Assembly (NCBI GenBank): GCA_964276235.1
Contig: CAXYEK010000002.1
Coordinates: 117,128-181,127 of the forward strand
Origin: SCGC-AAA076-P13 sp964276235
GTDB lineage: Bacteria; Pseudomonadota; Gammaproteobacteria; Magnimaribacterales; D2472
Reading direction: 5' to 3'
DNA length: 64,000 nt
Part shown: positions 43,118 through 52,428 of the stretch, one piece after another
How positions within the stretch are numbered: position 1 is the stretch's first letter
Layout of the letters: the number at the start of each line of letters is the position of its first letter
The notes under the pieces: generated by a model
The model's database searches: none
What the model saw: only the letters and a program-made list of their open reading frames with translations
Told to the model about the DNA's origin: nothing
Program-made: the position numbers and the translations under genes

Positions 43118-43946
43118 TTTTCTGAGCAGACTGAAGTGTTTGCAATATTAAAGTATTTATTGTCATGGGTCCTACGCCACCTGGAACTGGTGTGTAAGCA
43201 GAAGCCTTTGATTGAATATCCTCTAAGTCAATGTCACCACATTTTTCCGGATGATACCCAGCATCTATAACAACTGCATTGTCTTTAATCCACTCGTGTT
43301 TAATAAATCGAGGAATTCCAACAGCGCCAACTAAAATATCAGCTTGTTTAATAATATCTTCTATATTTTGAGTTCTTGAATGACAAATAGTTACTGTAGC
43401 ATTCTTATTTAATAGCATCATGGCCATTGGCTTTCCAAGGATTGGACTTCTTCCAACAACTACAGCATTCATACCCTGAATTTCAATTTCATAGTGCTCT
43501 AACAATCTCATAATTCCTGCAGGGGTGCATGAGCCAAAGGCTGGCAAGCCCATAGACATATTTCCAAACCCGAGACAGGTAACTCCATCAACATCTTTAT
43601 TAATATCAATAGCATCAAAACAAAGCCTTTCATCAATTTGGTGAGGCACAGGGTGCTGCAATAAAATACCGTGCACATTATCATCGTTATTGAGGTCATT
43701 TATTTTATTTAAGAGTTCTTCGGTTGTTGTGGTATCTAACATTTCAACAGCAATTGATTTCATGCCTACTCTTGCACAAGTGTTTCTTTTCATCTTTACA
43801 TATGTCTCAGAAGCAGGATCTTGACCAACTAAAATCGTTGCAAGGGTAGGTACGATTCCTTTCTCATTTAATTCTGTCACTTGTTTTGTTATAGACTCTT
43901 CGGTGTCAAGAGCTAGAGATTTACCATCTAATATTTTTACATTCAT
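43107..43946 (-). CDS. folD: Bifunctional methylenetetrahydrofolate dehydrogenase/cyclohydrolase
   Basis: FolD interconverts 5,10-methylene-, methenyl- and 10-formyl-tetrahydrofolate, supplying the formyl donor used by PurN in the same window. The 279-residue protein has PTLATILVGQDPASETYVKMK near 33-53 with the catalytic Tyr-Lys pair, HGILLQHPVPHQI near 92-104, DVDGVTCLGFGNMS near 117-130, VVGRSPILGKPMAML-like segment near 161-175, and the C-terminal TPVPGGVGPMTINTL. The length is typical (288 in E. coli). It is divergent from the tRNA-Pro/tRNA-Arg pair. Confidence 0.95.
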   Translation of the reverse strand: MNVKILDGKSLALDTEESITKQVTELNEKGIVPTLATILVGQDPASETYVKMKRNTCARVGMKSIAVEMLDTTTTEELLNKINDLNNDDNVHGILLQHPVPHQIDERLCFDAIDINKDVDGVTCLGFGNMSMGLPAFGSCTPAGIMRLLEHYEIEIQGMNAVVVGRSPILGKPMAMMLLNKNATVTICHSRTQNIEDIIKQADILVGAVGIPRFIKHEWIKDNAVVIDAGYHPEKCGDIDLEDIQSKASAYTPVPGGVGPMTINTLILQTLQSAQKIKT

Positions 43947-44026
43947 GCTTGCGATTATGTCATTAAAAAATATTTATGCACATGGTCATTGCTTATTTTT
44001 TGTATAAACTTTAATATTTGCACCCT

Positions 44027-44103
44027 CGGGGTATAGCGCAGTCTGGTAGCGCACTCGCTTTGGGAGCGAGTGGTCGTAAGTTCGAATCTTACTACCCCGA
44101 CCA
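44027..44103 (+). tRNA. tRNA-Pro (anticodon TGG)
   Basis: Acceptor CGGGGTA/TACCCCG has 7 pairs; anticodon stem CTCGC/GCGAG with loop TTTGGGA, anticodon TGG at 44061-44063; T loop GTTCGAATC; encoded CCA at 44101-44103. A TATAAA at 44003-44008 could be the -10. Confidence 0.96.
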
Positions 44104-44104
44104 T

Positions 44105-44181
44105 GCGCCTGTAGCTCAGCTGGATAGAGCAACGGATTTCTAATCCGTGGGTCAGGAGTTCGAATCTCTTCAGGCGCGCCA
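44105..44181 (+). tRNA. tRNA-Arg (anticodon TCT)
   Basis: Acceptor GCGCCTG/CAGGCGC has 7 pairs; anticodon stem ACGGA/TCCGT with loop TTTCTAA, anticodon TCT at 44139-44141; T loop GTTCGAATC; encoded CCA at 44179-44181. It follows tRNA-Pro by one base, so the two share a transcript. Confidence 0.96.
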
Positions 44182-44202
44182 TTTTTTATATATAATCTTG
44201 AA

Positions 44203-46032
44203 ATGCTATATCTCTCAGCTGCTATTACGATAATCTCTTTGATTGCATTAGTTAGTTTTAGCAATTTTTATAATAAATCTATTTTTCTTTTTTTAAGTTT
44301 TTTTAATTTATCAGTTCTTGGCATATATTGTTTCTTTAATTATCTATCTGGTAACGGTTTTAATGAAGCTGTTCTTTTTCATTTAGTTCATGGTATTAAT
44401 GGTTTTGGCATCAATGAATATCTATTTCCAGGCTTGGCTTTATTTTTTTATATCTTATCTTCTATAGTAATTGTCTTTTTTTTAGAGAAAAGAATACACA
44501 TTAATAATGATAAAAATTTAATCAGCGATATTCTCATTTTATTTATTGCCTGCTCAGCTCTTTTACTAAACCCTCTGCTTAGAGATATTAAAAATATTAT
44601 CCTTCCATCTTCATTAGATACATCTTCACAAATGAACCAATTTTATAATCAACCTGTTACATTTACTAAAAATCCAAATAATATTATTTTTTTATATCTT
44701 GAGCAGTTTGAAAGAACATATATGGATGAAGCTATATTTCCTGGACTAACTCCTAATTTAAAAAGGCTTGAAAAAAACGCAATAAGTTTTACTAATATAT
44801 CTTCACCAATAGCAACTAATTGGACCATTGCGGGAATGGTTGCATCACAATGTGGAATTCCCCTCTTAACACCAATTGCAAGTCAAAATTCTATGGTTGG
44901 AATGGATAAATTTCTCTCTTCTGCTACCTGCATCGGAGATATACTGAATAAGAATTCGTATAATCTAAATTATATAGGCGGGTCTGATTTAGATTTTGCT
45001 GGGAAGGGCAAATTTTATAACTCACATGGTTTTAATAGTGTTCAGGGTTGGTATGAGCTTGAGAATCGTCTAATTAATAAATCATATAGATCCCCATGGG
45101 GGTTATTTGATGATTCATTATATGAAATTATTAACGATAGATTAATTCATTTAAAAAATTCTGATCAAGCTTTTGGATTGTTTTCCCTAACACTTGATAC
45201 CCATCACCCAAACGGATATTTATCAAATTCATGTAAAAATAATATTTATCGCGATGGCCAAAATTTAATTCTAAACTCAGTCCACTGTGCAGACTTAATG
45301 GCTGCAAATTTTATAGAAAAAATTATAAATAGTGATTTATTTGAAGACACTGTTCTGGTTGTACTATCGGATCATCTTGCTCTAAAAAATACAGCATCCT
45401 CTTTGTTGGAAAAGGGCGATAGAAAAAATCTTTTTTATATCTTTAAAAAAGATGCACCTAATCAATTAATTGATAAAACTGGTTCAATGTTTGACGTAAC
45501 CCCAACGGCATTAAGCCTTGTTGGTACTGATATCTTAGGCCTTGGTCTTGGGAGGAATTTATTTTTTCAAGACAGCTTATCTGATGAAGAGATTGGCATT
45601 GCGGAGATAATTAAGCAAAACCGAAATAAAATTCTTTCCTTATGGTCTTTTCCTCAAATAGATAAAAATTTTAGTATCGATACACAGAAGAAAAAAATTA
45701 ACTTTGGAAAAAGAAGTATTGATCTACCTGCATTAATTATTTTGGATAAAAATAATAAGGTTCAAGAAATTATGTTTGATTTTTACTATGCTAACCCTTT
45801 GCCAAGAAAGGTAAATGAACTCTCCGATAATCAATCCTTTATCTGGATTGATACCTGCTCAAGAATTAAAACATTAAAAAATATTACTTTCGAAGATGAA
45901 ACACTAAATTACTGTGGAGTAATTGGTATAAAAGGTAAGCAAGACTTTAAATTATTTGAGGACCTCGAAGATTTAACTGATGGTTTAATATTCCAATTCT
46001 TTAATAATTCTAAAGAATCTTTTTCAACATGA
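44203..46032 (+). CDS. opgB: OpgB-like phosphoglycerol transferase (membrane sulfatase-fold enzyme)
   Basis: A 609-residue inner-membrane enzyme. About four N-terminal helices (to residue ~130) precede a periplasmic alkaline-phosphatase/sulfatase-fold domain. NWTIAGMVASQCGIPL near 206-221 contains the catalytic threonine, FLYLEQFERTYM near 165 carries a metal-ligand acid, TLDTHHPNGYLSNSCKNN near 330-347 and VVLSDHLALKNTAS near 386 follow. These match E. coli OpgB, which moves phosphoglycerol from phosphatidylglycerol onto periplasmic glucans, more closely than Gram-positive LtaS. No glucan genes (opgG/opgH) lie nearby, so the acceptor may differ. It starts 21 bases after tRNA-Arg. Confidence 0.85.
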   Translation: MLYLSAAITIISLIALVSFSNFYNKSIFLFLSFFNLSVLGIYCFFNYLSGNGFNEAVLFHLVHGINGFGINEYLFPGLALFFYILSSIVIVFFLEKRIHINNDKNLISDILILFIACSALLLNPLLRDIKNIILPSSLDTSSQMNQFYNQPVTFTKNPNNIIFLYLEQFERTYMDEAIFPGLTPNLKRLEKNAISFTNISSPIATNWTIAGMVASQCGIPLLTPIASQNSMVGMDKFLSSATCIGDILNKNSYNLNYIGGSDLDFAGKGKFYNSHGFNSVQGWYELENRLINKSYRSPWGLFDDSLYEIINDRLIHLKNSDQAFGLFSLTLDTHHPNGYLSNSCKNNIYRDGQNLILNSVHCADLMAANFIEKIINSDLFEDTVLVVLSDHLALKNTASSLLEKGDRKNLFYIFKKDAPNQLIDKTGSMFDVTPTALSLVGTDILGLGLGRNLFFQDSLSDEEIGIAEIIKQNRNKILSLWSFPQIDKNFSIDTQKKKINFGKRSIDLPALIILDKNNKVQEIMFDFYYANPLPRKVNELSDNQSFIWIDTCSRIKTLKNITFEDETLNYCGVIGIKGKQDFKLFEDLEDLTDGLIFQFFNNSKESFST

Positions 46033-46069
46033 ACTAAGTATTTATAAATAATCCATACTAAAATTACTT

Positions 46070-46987
46070 ATGTTTAAAATAGCTGCTTTATATAAATTTG
46101 CTGAAGTTGGTAATCCTGAGAAAGCCCAAATTGAAATTAGAGCAAATCTTAAGGTTTTATCCATTCATGGAACTATTCTTTTAGGGCAAGAGGGTATAAA
46201 TGGCACCATCTCTGGCTCTAAAGATAATATAGACAAAGCAATTGCTTACATAAGACAATTAAAAAACTTTAATGATACGGATATTAAATTTTCAGAGGCC
46301 AGCATCAACCCTTTTGCAAGGTTAAAAATTAAATTAAAAAAAGAAATTGTTACTATAGGAGATAAGACAGTCAAGCCCCAAGAAGTGACTGGGAATTATA
46401 TAGATCCAAAAGATTGGAACGACTTAATAGATGACAATAATACTATTTTAATTGATACAAGAAATGATTATGAATGTGCAATTGGAACTTTTAAAAATGC
46501 CATCAACCCTAAAACTGTGAGATTTAGAGATTTTCCCAAATGGGTAAAAACCCAGAACTTTTCAAATGAAGATAAAAAAAATAAAAAGATAGCTATGTTT
46601 TGCACTGGAGGAATTCGTTGTGAAAAAGCATCATCATTTATGATGAATGATGGCTTTAAAGATGTTAATCATCTAAAGGGTGGAGTCCTCAAATATTTTG
46701 AAGATGTCCCTGAAAAAAAGTCTCTATGGCTTGGAGAATGTTTTGTTTTTGATGATAGAGTTTCTGTAAGGCATGACTTAAAAGTTGGAAGTTATGATAT
46801 GTGTCATGGTTGCAGGATGCCGATAACAGATGCAGATAAAAAATCAAATAATTATATAAAAGGAGTTGCTTGTCCAAAATGCTTTGCTCAAAAAACTGAA
46901 AAACAAAAATCAAGATATATGAGTCGAAAAAAACAAATTGACTTAGCTAAAACAAGAAATAAAAAACATCTTGGACCAAAGGACTAA
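46070..46987 (+). CDS. trhO: tRNA uridine(34) hydroxylase TrhO
   Basis: TrhO (YceA) hydroxylates U34 of certain tRNAs as a first step to 5-methoxyuridine and related modifications. The 305-residue protein has an N-terminal ferredoxin-like domain (AALYKFAEVGNPEKAQIEIR, GQEGINGTISGSK near 42-54), a rhodanese domain with catalytic cysteine in AMFCTGGIRCEKASSFM near 176-192, and a C-terminal zinc-like CHGC...CPKC pair near 245-265. All parts are intact and the length is normal. It is followed by the GST gene after five bases. Confidence 0.93.
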   Translation: MFKIAALYKFAEVGNPEKAQIEIRANLKVLSIHGTILLGQEGINGTISGSKDNIDKAIAYIRQLKNFNDTDIKFSEASINPFARLKIKLKKEIVTIGDKTVKPQEVTGNYIDPKDWNDLIDDNNTILIDTRNDYECAIGTFKNAINPKTVRFRDFPKWVKTQNFSNEDKKNKKIAMFCTGGIRCEKASSFMMNDGFKDVNHLKGGVLKYFEDVPEKKSLWLGECFVFDDRVSVRHDLKVGSYDMCHGCRMPITDADKKSNNYIKGVACPKCFAQKTEKQKSRYMSRKKQIDLAKTRNKKHLGPKD

Positions 46988-46992
46988 GATCA

Positions 46993-47658
46993 GTGAACCT
47001 CGAAAAAAATCATCCAATTTTATATTCCTTTAAAAGATGTCCATATGCAATGAGAGCAAGAATGGCTTTATATTTAACCGATACGTCTTGTGAACATAGA
47101 GAGGTTAGCTTAAATGATAAGCCTTCATCTATGCTTGAAGCTTCATCTAAGGGCACCGTTCCAGTTTTAATCCTTAATAGTGGTGAAATAATTGATGAAA
47201 GTATTGATATTGTTAATTGGGTTTTGCAACAAAATAATGTTTTTAATCAAAGCCTTGAATCATCTCAAGAGATCTACACAGAAGAAAAAATTAAATTATT
47301 TGATGGGGATTTTAAATTTAATCTAGATAGATATAAATATCCTAGTAGATACGAAGATGCCGATGCAAATGAACATAGGGAATTATGTCTTCAGATTCTT
47401 AGAGATTTAGATAGAGATAAAAATGAATCGATTTGGTTTTTTGATAAAGAGGTAAATAAAATTGATATCTCAATTCTTCCATTTATAAGGCAATTTAGAA
47501 TTGCGAATATTAAATGGTTTGATGAGTTAGATGAAATTCATGCTATAAAAAAATGGCTATCAGTATTCTTAGAAAGCAATTTATTAAAAAATATTATGAT
47601 TGATTATGAGAAGTGGGCTCCAGGCTCTCCAAGAGTATTCTTTCCTAAAGACCAATAG
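46993..47658 (+). CDS. Glutathione S-transferase family protein
   Basis: A 221-residue protein with an N-terminal thioredoxin-like GST domain: LYSFKRCPYAMRARMAL near 11-27 with a CPYA active-site pattern, KGTVPVLILNSGEIIDESIDI near 54-74 with the cis-proline and glutathione-binding E-S pair. An all-helical C-terminal half follows. The CPYA motif is shared by omega/beta-type GSTs and glutaredoxin-2-like proteins, so it may act as a thiol transferase rather than a detoxifying conjugase. The start codon is GTG at 46993, five bases after trhO. It overlaps the glutamate dehydrogenase gene end by 14 bases. Confidence 0.83.
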   Translation: MNLEKNHPILYSFKRCPYAMRARMALYLTDTSCEHREVSLNDKPSSMLEASSKGTVPVLILNSGEIIDESIDIVNWVLQQNNVFNQSLESSQEIYTEEKIKLFDGDFKFNLDRYKYPSRYEDADANEHRELCLQILRDLDRDKNESIWFFDKEVNKIDISILPFIRQFRIANIKWFDELDEIHAIKKWLSVFLESNLLKNIMIDYEKWAPGSPRVFFPKDQ

Positions 47659-49045
47659 AATCATATGACATTGCTATCTTTTCAATTGCAACTTTGTACG
47701 CAGCTGTTCTGAAATCTAGAATCTTTTCATTGCCAATAAATTCTTTTTTTACTTCCTGAAATCCATCAATCATCATGTCATCTAAACCAGACCTAATTAA
47801 ATCAATTTCATCAACGCCATCTAAAAAGTTAGATTTGTATTTTGCTGGCATTGTGTTGCCAGTCATAGACTCAATGGCTTCAATTAAATTATTCAGCTGG
47901 ATTATATTTTGTCTTTTTTCTAGTCTCCCAAACCTTATATGCCTAATATTCTTTACCCATTCGAAATAACTTACTGCAACGCCACCTGCATTTGCAAGAA
48001 TATCAGGTATAACAAATACCTTTTTTCTATTGAGTATAGAGTGCGCCTTATAACTAATTGGTCCATTAGCAGCCTCTATGATTAATTTAGCTTTTATCTC
48101 ATCAGCATTTTTTTCAGTAATAACATTTTCTCTAGCAGCTGGTATCAGTACATCACAATCTTTTTTTAATATTAAAGAAGCATCTTTTATAAAAGTACCC
48201 TTTGGATATTTTTCAAAACTACCATTTTTTAAAAAATATTTTTTTGCATGCTCAACATTTATACCTTCTTGATTATAAATAGCTCCATTGTATTCACCAA
48301 TGCCAATCAGCTTCATTTCATTATCTTCACTTATGAACTTAGCGGCATGATAGCCAACATTTCCAAACCCTTGAATAATAAAATTTTTATCATTCATTGA
48401 TGAAGAAAAATTTAAAAGTTTTAAGAGATCTTCATTCTTAAAAAATTCTCTTAAAATATATTGAACACCTCTTCCAGTTGCTTCTTCTCTGCCCTCAAGA
48501 CCATTCTTACTTGCAGGTTTTCCAGTTACGCATGCGGCAGCATTAATATCAGTAGGTCTAATTTTCCTATATTCGTCTGCAATCCATGCCATTTCTCTTG
48601 AGGATGTCCCAATGTCAGGTGCTGGTACATTTTGTGATGGGCTAATAAGATCTCTTTTGATAAGTTCTTGAGCAAATTTCCTAGTAATTTTCTCTATTTC
48701 AAATTCCTCCCATTCAGATGGATTTATCTTGAGGCCGCCTTTTGAACCTCCAAAAGGGACATTGATGATTGCATTTTTATAGGACATTAGGGCTGCTAAT
48801 GCTTCCACTTCCTCAGCATGAGTAGCAAGATCAAACCTAATACCACCTTTTGTTGGCTCCATATGCTCTGAATGAACAGATCTCCATCCCTCAAAAGTAT
48901 AGATATCACCTCTTAATCTAACCCCAAATCTTACTGTATAAGTTGAATTACAAGTTATTATTTTATTTGCAAGCCCTTTAGAAATTGGAACAAGCTTTAA
49001 AGCTTTGTTAACAAACTTTGTTGTATCATTTAAAAAATTGCTCAT
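47645..49045 (-). CDS. Glutamate dehydrogenase (Glu/Leu/Phe/Val family)
   Basis: A 466-residue NAD(P)-dependent amino-acid dehydrogenase, most likely interconverting glutamate and 2-oxoglutarate plus ammonia. The catalytic region MEPTKGGIRF and NVPFGGSKGGLKINP carry the substrate lysines (about 65-110). VPAPDIGTSSREMAWIADEY near 141-160 has the catalytic aspartate, and IIQGFGNVGYHAAKF near 220-234 is the dinucleotide fold. AANGPIS and PDILANAGGVAVSYFEW near 345-365 complete the family pattern. The sequence follows the hexameric GDH type of animals and some bacteria rather than NADP-specific E. coli GdhA. It is divergent from tRNA-His. Confidence 0.9.
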   Translation of the reverse strand: MSNFLNDTTKFVNKALKLVPISKGLANKIITCNSTYTVRFGVRLRGDIYTFEGWRSVHSEHMEPTKGGIRFDLATHAEEVEALAALMSYKNAIINVPFGGSKGGLKINPSEWEEFEIEKITRKFAQELIKRDLISPSQNVPAPDIGTSSREMAWIADEYRKIRPTDINAAACVTGKPASKNGLEGREEATGRGVQYILREFFKNEDLLKLLNFSSSMNDKNFIIQGFGNVGYHAAKFISEDNEMKLIGIGEYNGAIYNQEGINVEHAKKYFLKNGSFEKYPKGTFIKDASLILKKDCDVLIPAARENVITEKNADEIKAKLIIEAANGPISYKAHSILNRKKVFVIPDILANAGGVAVSYFEWVKNIRHIRFGRLEKRQNIIQLNNLIEAIESMTGNTMPAKYKSNFLDGVDEIDLIRSGLDDMMIDGFQEVKKEFIGNEKILDFRTAAYKVAIEKIAMSYDSIGL

Positions 49046-49122
49046 CTACCAAACCTCTCAAAGTTAATAATATATTTAAACATATATGCTGAATAAAAAA
49101 TTAATAATGGTAATTTTTAATC

Positions 49123-49128
49123 TATAAT
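49123..49128 (+). promoter_or_regulatory. -10 box of the tRNA-His gene
   Basis: A perfect TATAAT lies 12 bases before the tRNA. No good -35 stands 17 bases further up. The same promoter may feed the tig operon, whose ATG lies 20 bases after the tRNA CCA. Confidence 0.45.
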
Positions 49129-49140
49129 GTCTCGTTTCGT

Positions 49141-49218
49141 GGCGGGCGTAGCTCAGTAGGTTAGAGCGCTGGATTGTGGCTCCGGAGGCCGTGGGTTCGA
49201 ACCCCATCGCTCGCCCCA
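49141..49218 (+). tRNA. tRNA-His (anticodon GTG)
   Basis: Encoded G-1 at 49141 faces C73; acceptor GCGGGCG/CGCTCGC has 7 pairs including one G-T; anticodon stem CTGGA/TCCGG with loop TTGTGGC, anticodon GTG at 49176-49178; T loop GGTTCGAACC; encoded CCA at 49216-49218. Confidence 0.95.
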
Positions 49219-49237
49219 CTAAATTAGGTAAAAGCAT

Positions 49238-50533
49238 ATGACAAGCAAATTAAAGAAATTAAAGGACTTAGAGAGAAAGCTTACAGTTTCAGTGTCTGTA
49301 GAAGATTATAATTCTAAATTCCAATCCAAGATTGCAAACATTAAAGGCAAAGCAAAGCTTGATGGCTTTAGAAAAGGTAAAGTGCCTGATGATGTATTAG
49401 AGCAAAGGTATGGACCATCAATTCACGCTGACGTTGTAAATGAGTTAATTCAAAATTCTTATCCTGAAGCTTTATCTGAGAATAAAATAAGGCCTGCTTC
49501 AGCTCCAACAGTTAATATTGAAAGTGAAGATCCTAAAAAACCAATATCTTACTCAGCTACCTTTGAAGTTTTTCCAGAAATAAAACCTAAATTAAGTAAA
49601 TGGACAAATTATGAGAAATTTTCAATATCCATTGCTGACGATGATGTTGATTTAGCAATTCAAGATATTCTCAAGCGCTATGGTGATTGGAGTGATGTAT
49701 CAAGAAAGTCTCAAAAGGATGATCAAGTAGTAATTGATTTCGTCGGAACTATTGAAGGACAAGAGTTCGAAGGCAATTCAGCAAATGATTTTAAACTTGT
49801 TCTTGGAAGCAATTCTATGATCGCTGGCTTTGAAGACTCAATTATTGATAAAGAGCCTTCTGAATTTTCTATCAAAGCAACTTTTCCCCATGACTATTTT
49901 AAAAAAGATCTTGCCGGTGTTGATGCAGAATTTAAAATCACTTTAAAAACAATTCAAGAATTAAAAATCTCAGAAATAGACGAAGATTTATTTTCAAAAT
50001 TAGAGATGGATGTTAAAGATGAGAAAAGTTTTAAAGAAGAAATTACAAACAGAATGAAGAATGAAGTTCAAGTTCAAGAAAAAGATTTAACCAAAGAGTC
50101 TATGTATGAAACTCTATTAAAAACAAATTCTTTTAAAGTTCCGAATGTTACTGTAAAGGAGCAGGCTGATCTAATGAGAAAAGATGCACTTATGAGGATA
50201 GGGCATACTGAAGATAAAGCTGTTGATGACTTATTTCCTATAGATTCATTTATGGAGAATGCAGAAAAAAGAGTTAAATTAGACTTACTTTTTGCAGAAT
50301 TAGTTAAGCATTTTGAATTAAATGTAACTAAAGATAATATCGATGCTTTCATTGAGAAAGAAGCTAAAAAATACAAAGATTCAGAACAATTCAAGCAATG
50401 GATAGTCAATCAGCCTCAACAACTAGAGCAATTTAGAATGATGGCATTAGAAGAACAATTGGTTGAAAAATTAGAAAATGCCCTCAAATCTAAGGATAAG
50501 GTGATAAAATTTTCAGAACTCGCAAATAAATAA
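49238..50533 (+). CDS. tig: Trigger factor
   Basis: Trigger factor binds ribosomes at the exit tunnel and folds nascent chains, with peptidyl-prolyl isomerase activity. The 431-residue protein has the ribosome-binding loop LDGFRKGKVPDDVLEQRYG near 44-62 (family GFRxGxxP), the FKBP-like domain at about 150-245 with QVVIDFVGTIEGQEFEGN and LGSNSMIAGFED, and the long helical C-terminal arms. Length matches E. coli (432). It heads tig-clpP-clpX-lon, 20 bases after tRNA-His. Confidence 0.96.
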   Translation: MTSKLKKLKDLERKLTVSVSVEDYNSKFQSKIANIKGKAKLDGFRKGKVPDDVLEQRYGPSIHADVVNELIQNSYPEALSENKIRPASAPTVNIESEDPKKPISYSATFEVFPEIKPKLSKWTNYEKFSISIADDDVDLAIQDILKRYGDWSDVSRKSQKDDQVVIDFVGTIEGQEFEGNSANDFKLVLGSNSMIAGFEDSIIDKEPSEFSIKATFPHDYFKKDLAGVDAEFKITLKTIQELKISEIDEDLFSKLEMDVKDEKSFKEEITNRMKNEVQVQEKDLTKESMYETLLKTNSFKVPNVTVKEQADLMRKDALMRIGHTEDKAVDDLFPIDSFMENAEKRVKLDLLFAELVKHFELNVTKDNIDAFIEKEAKKYKDSEQFKQWIVNQPQQLEQFRMMALEEQLVEKLENALKSKDKVIKFSELANK

Positions 50534-50537
50534 ATAT

Positions 50538-51152
50538 ATGAACGAAATACATTCAGCATTAGTCCCAATGGTTATCGAACAGACACCTCGTGGTGAGAGA
50601 TCGTTTGATATTTACTCAAGACTCTTAAAAGAAAGAGTAATCTTTTTATCTGGACCTGTTGATGACTACATGTCAAATCTCGTAGTTGCTCAATTGTTAT
50701 TTCTAGAATCTGAAAATCCAGAAAAAGATATATCTATTTATATTAACTCGCCTGGCGGCAGCATATCTGCAGGATTAGCAATATACGATACTATGCAATT
50801 TGTTTCTCCATCCATATCGACACTATGTATTGGGCAAGCTGCAAGTATGGGAGCAATTCTTCTTGCTGGCGGAGATAAAGGTAAAAGGTTCGCACTTCCA
50901 AATTCTAGGATTATGATTCATCAGCCTCTAGGTGGCTTCCAAGGCCAAGCTTCTGATTTTGAGATTCATGCCAAAGAAATCCTTCATATGAAAACAGTTG
51001 TTAATGAAATATTGGCTAAACATACTGGTCAGACTATCAAAAAAATTGAAAAAGATACTGATAGAGATAATTTCTTAAATGCACCTGATGCTATCAAATA
51101 CGGTATTGTAGATAGTATTCTTAAAAAGAGAGACGCAGTTAATGTCAAGTGA
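50538..51152 (+). CDS. clpP: ATP-dependent Clp protease proteolytic subunit
   Basis: ClpP forms the tetradecameric chamber that degrades substrates fed by ClpX. The 204-residue protein starts with VPMVIEQTPRGERSFDIYSRLL, has the catalytic serine in IGQAASMGAILLAGG near 96-110 and the catalytic histidine in PNSRIMIHQPLGGFQGQASD near 118-137, with the Asp in the KDTDRDNFL segment. The pattern and length match E. coli ClpP (207). The gene starts four bases after tig, and its end overlaps clpX by 11 bases. Confidence 0.97.
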   Translation: MNEIHSALVPMVIEQTPRGERSFDIYSRLLKERVIFLSGPVDDYMSNLVVAQLLFLESENPEKDISIYINSPGGSISAGLAIYDTMQFVSPSISTLCIGQAASMGAILLAGGDKGKRFALPNSRIMIHQPLGGFQGQASDFEIHAKEILHMKTVVNEILAKHTGQTIKKIEKDTDRDNFLNAPDAIKYGIVDSILKKRDAVNVK

Positions 51153-52398
51153 GTCTAAGTCAGATAAATTAAACTGTTCATTTTGTGGAAAAGTTCAAGA
51201 TGACGTTAAAAAGTTAATAGCTGGACCAAGCGTTTATATATGCAATGAATGTGTCGATCTTTGTAATGACATTATTGAAGAAGAAATTAAAAGTGAAGAT
51301 GATGTTTCATTAGAAGAACTGCCATCGCCTTTAGAAATATTTAATAAACTTGATGAGTATGTAATTGGTCAGGAAAAAGCAAAGAAAGTATTATCTGTTG
51401 CTGTTTACAATCATTACAAACGTTTAAGAAAAAATACATCCAAAGATTCTGTTGAATTACAAAAAAGTAATGTTCTTCTTCTAGGTCCGACAGGAAGTGG
51501 CAAGACATTGCTTGCTCAGACTTTAGCTAAAATCTTAAATGTTCCTTTTACAATTGCAGATGCTACAACTTTAACTGAGGCAGGTTATGTTGGAGAAGAT
51601 GTGGAGAATATTATTCAAAAACTCCTTCAAAAATCAGATTATGACCCTGAAAGAGCTCAACTAGGAATAGTTTATATTGATGAGATAGATAAAATCGCTC
51701 GTAAATCTGACAATCCATCAATCACAAGAGATGTTTCAGGTGAAGGTGTTCAACAGGCCTTATTAAAGCTTATAGAGGGCACGGTTGCTTCTATTCCCCC
51801 TCAAGGAGGCAGAAAACATCCTCAACAAGAATTTATTCAAATTGATACATCTAATATTTTATTTATATGTGGTGGAGCATTCTCTGGTTTAGATAAAGTA
51901 ATCAGTCAGCGTAATAGTAATATTGGAATAGGTTTTGGGGCAGATGTTAATAAAAAATCTAATGTTTTACCTATTGCAAATAATGTTGATGAATTAGAGC
52001 CAGAAGATTTAGTTAAATATGGATTGATTCCTGAGTTTGTTGGCCGTCTTCCAGTTATTTCAAATCTTCATGAACTTGATGAACATGCTCTAGTAAGAAT
52101 TTTAAAAGAACCAAAAAATGCACTTGTAAATCAATATAAACATTTGTTTGAAATCGATAATGTAGAACTTACTTTTAGAGATGAGGCTCTTGTCGAAATT
52201 GCAAAGCAGGCTATCAAAAGAAAGACTGGTGCTAGAGGCTTACGATCAATTATGGAAGATTTGTTAATGGAGACAATGTTTGGCCTGCCAAATGAAGATC
52301 TTGAAAAAGTAATCATTGATGAGAATTCTGTTATTTCAAAGTCTGAACCAATTAAGCTCTTAAAAACTTCTTCTAAAAAATCATCATCAGCTAATTGA
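51142..52398 (+). CDS. clpX: ATP-dependent Clp protease ATP-binding subunit
   Basis: ClpX is the AAA+ unfoldase that delivers tagged proteins to ClpP. The 418-residue protein has the N-terminal zinc domain with CSFCGKVQDDVKKLIAGP and CNECVDLC (cysteines near 11, 14, 33, 36), Walker A LLGPTGSGKTLLAQT near 117-131, Walker B QLGIVYIDEIDKIA near 172-185, and the GYVGEDVE pore loop between them. IGFG lies in the GIGFGADV segment near 270-277. The length matches the family. It overlaps clpP by 11 bases and lon follows 30 bases later. Confidence 0.97.
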   Translation: MSSESKSDKLNCSFCGKVQDDVKKLIAGPSVYICNECVDLCNDIIEEEIKSEDDVSLEELPSPLEIFNKLDEYVIGQEKAKKVLSVAVYNHYKRLRKNTSKDSVELQKSNVLLLGPTGSGKTLLAQTLAKILNVPFTIADATTLTEAGYVGEDVENIIQKLLQKSDYDPERAQLGIVYIDEIDKIARKSDNPSITRDVSGEGVQQALLKLIEGTVASIPPQGGRKHPQQEFIQIDTSNILFICGGAFSGLDKVISQRNSNIGIGFGADVNKKSNVLPIANNVDELEPEDLVKYGLIPEFVGRLPVISNLHELDEHALVRILKEPKNALVNQYKHLFEIDNVELTFRDEALVEIAKQAIKRKTGARGLRSIMEDLLMETMFGLPNEDLEKVIIDENSVISKSEPIKLLKTSSKKSSSAN

Positions 52399-52428
52399 TA
52401 TTTTCGTAACAATCCCTATATTGGAGTT

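Noticed and set aside
43955..44264. Two overlapping minus-strand frames of 75 and 92 residues
   Set aside because: They run antisense through tRNA-Pro and tRNA-Arg. Peptides with EEIRTPDPRIRN and LPKRVRYQT are the familiar artefact of translating the reverse strand of tRNA genes.
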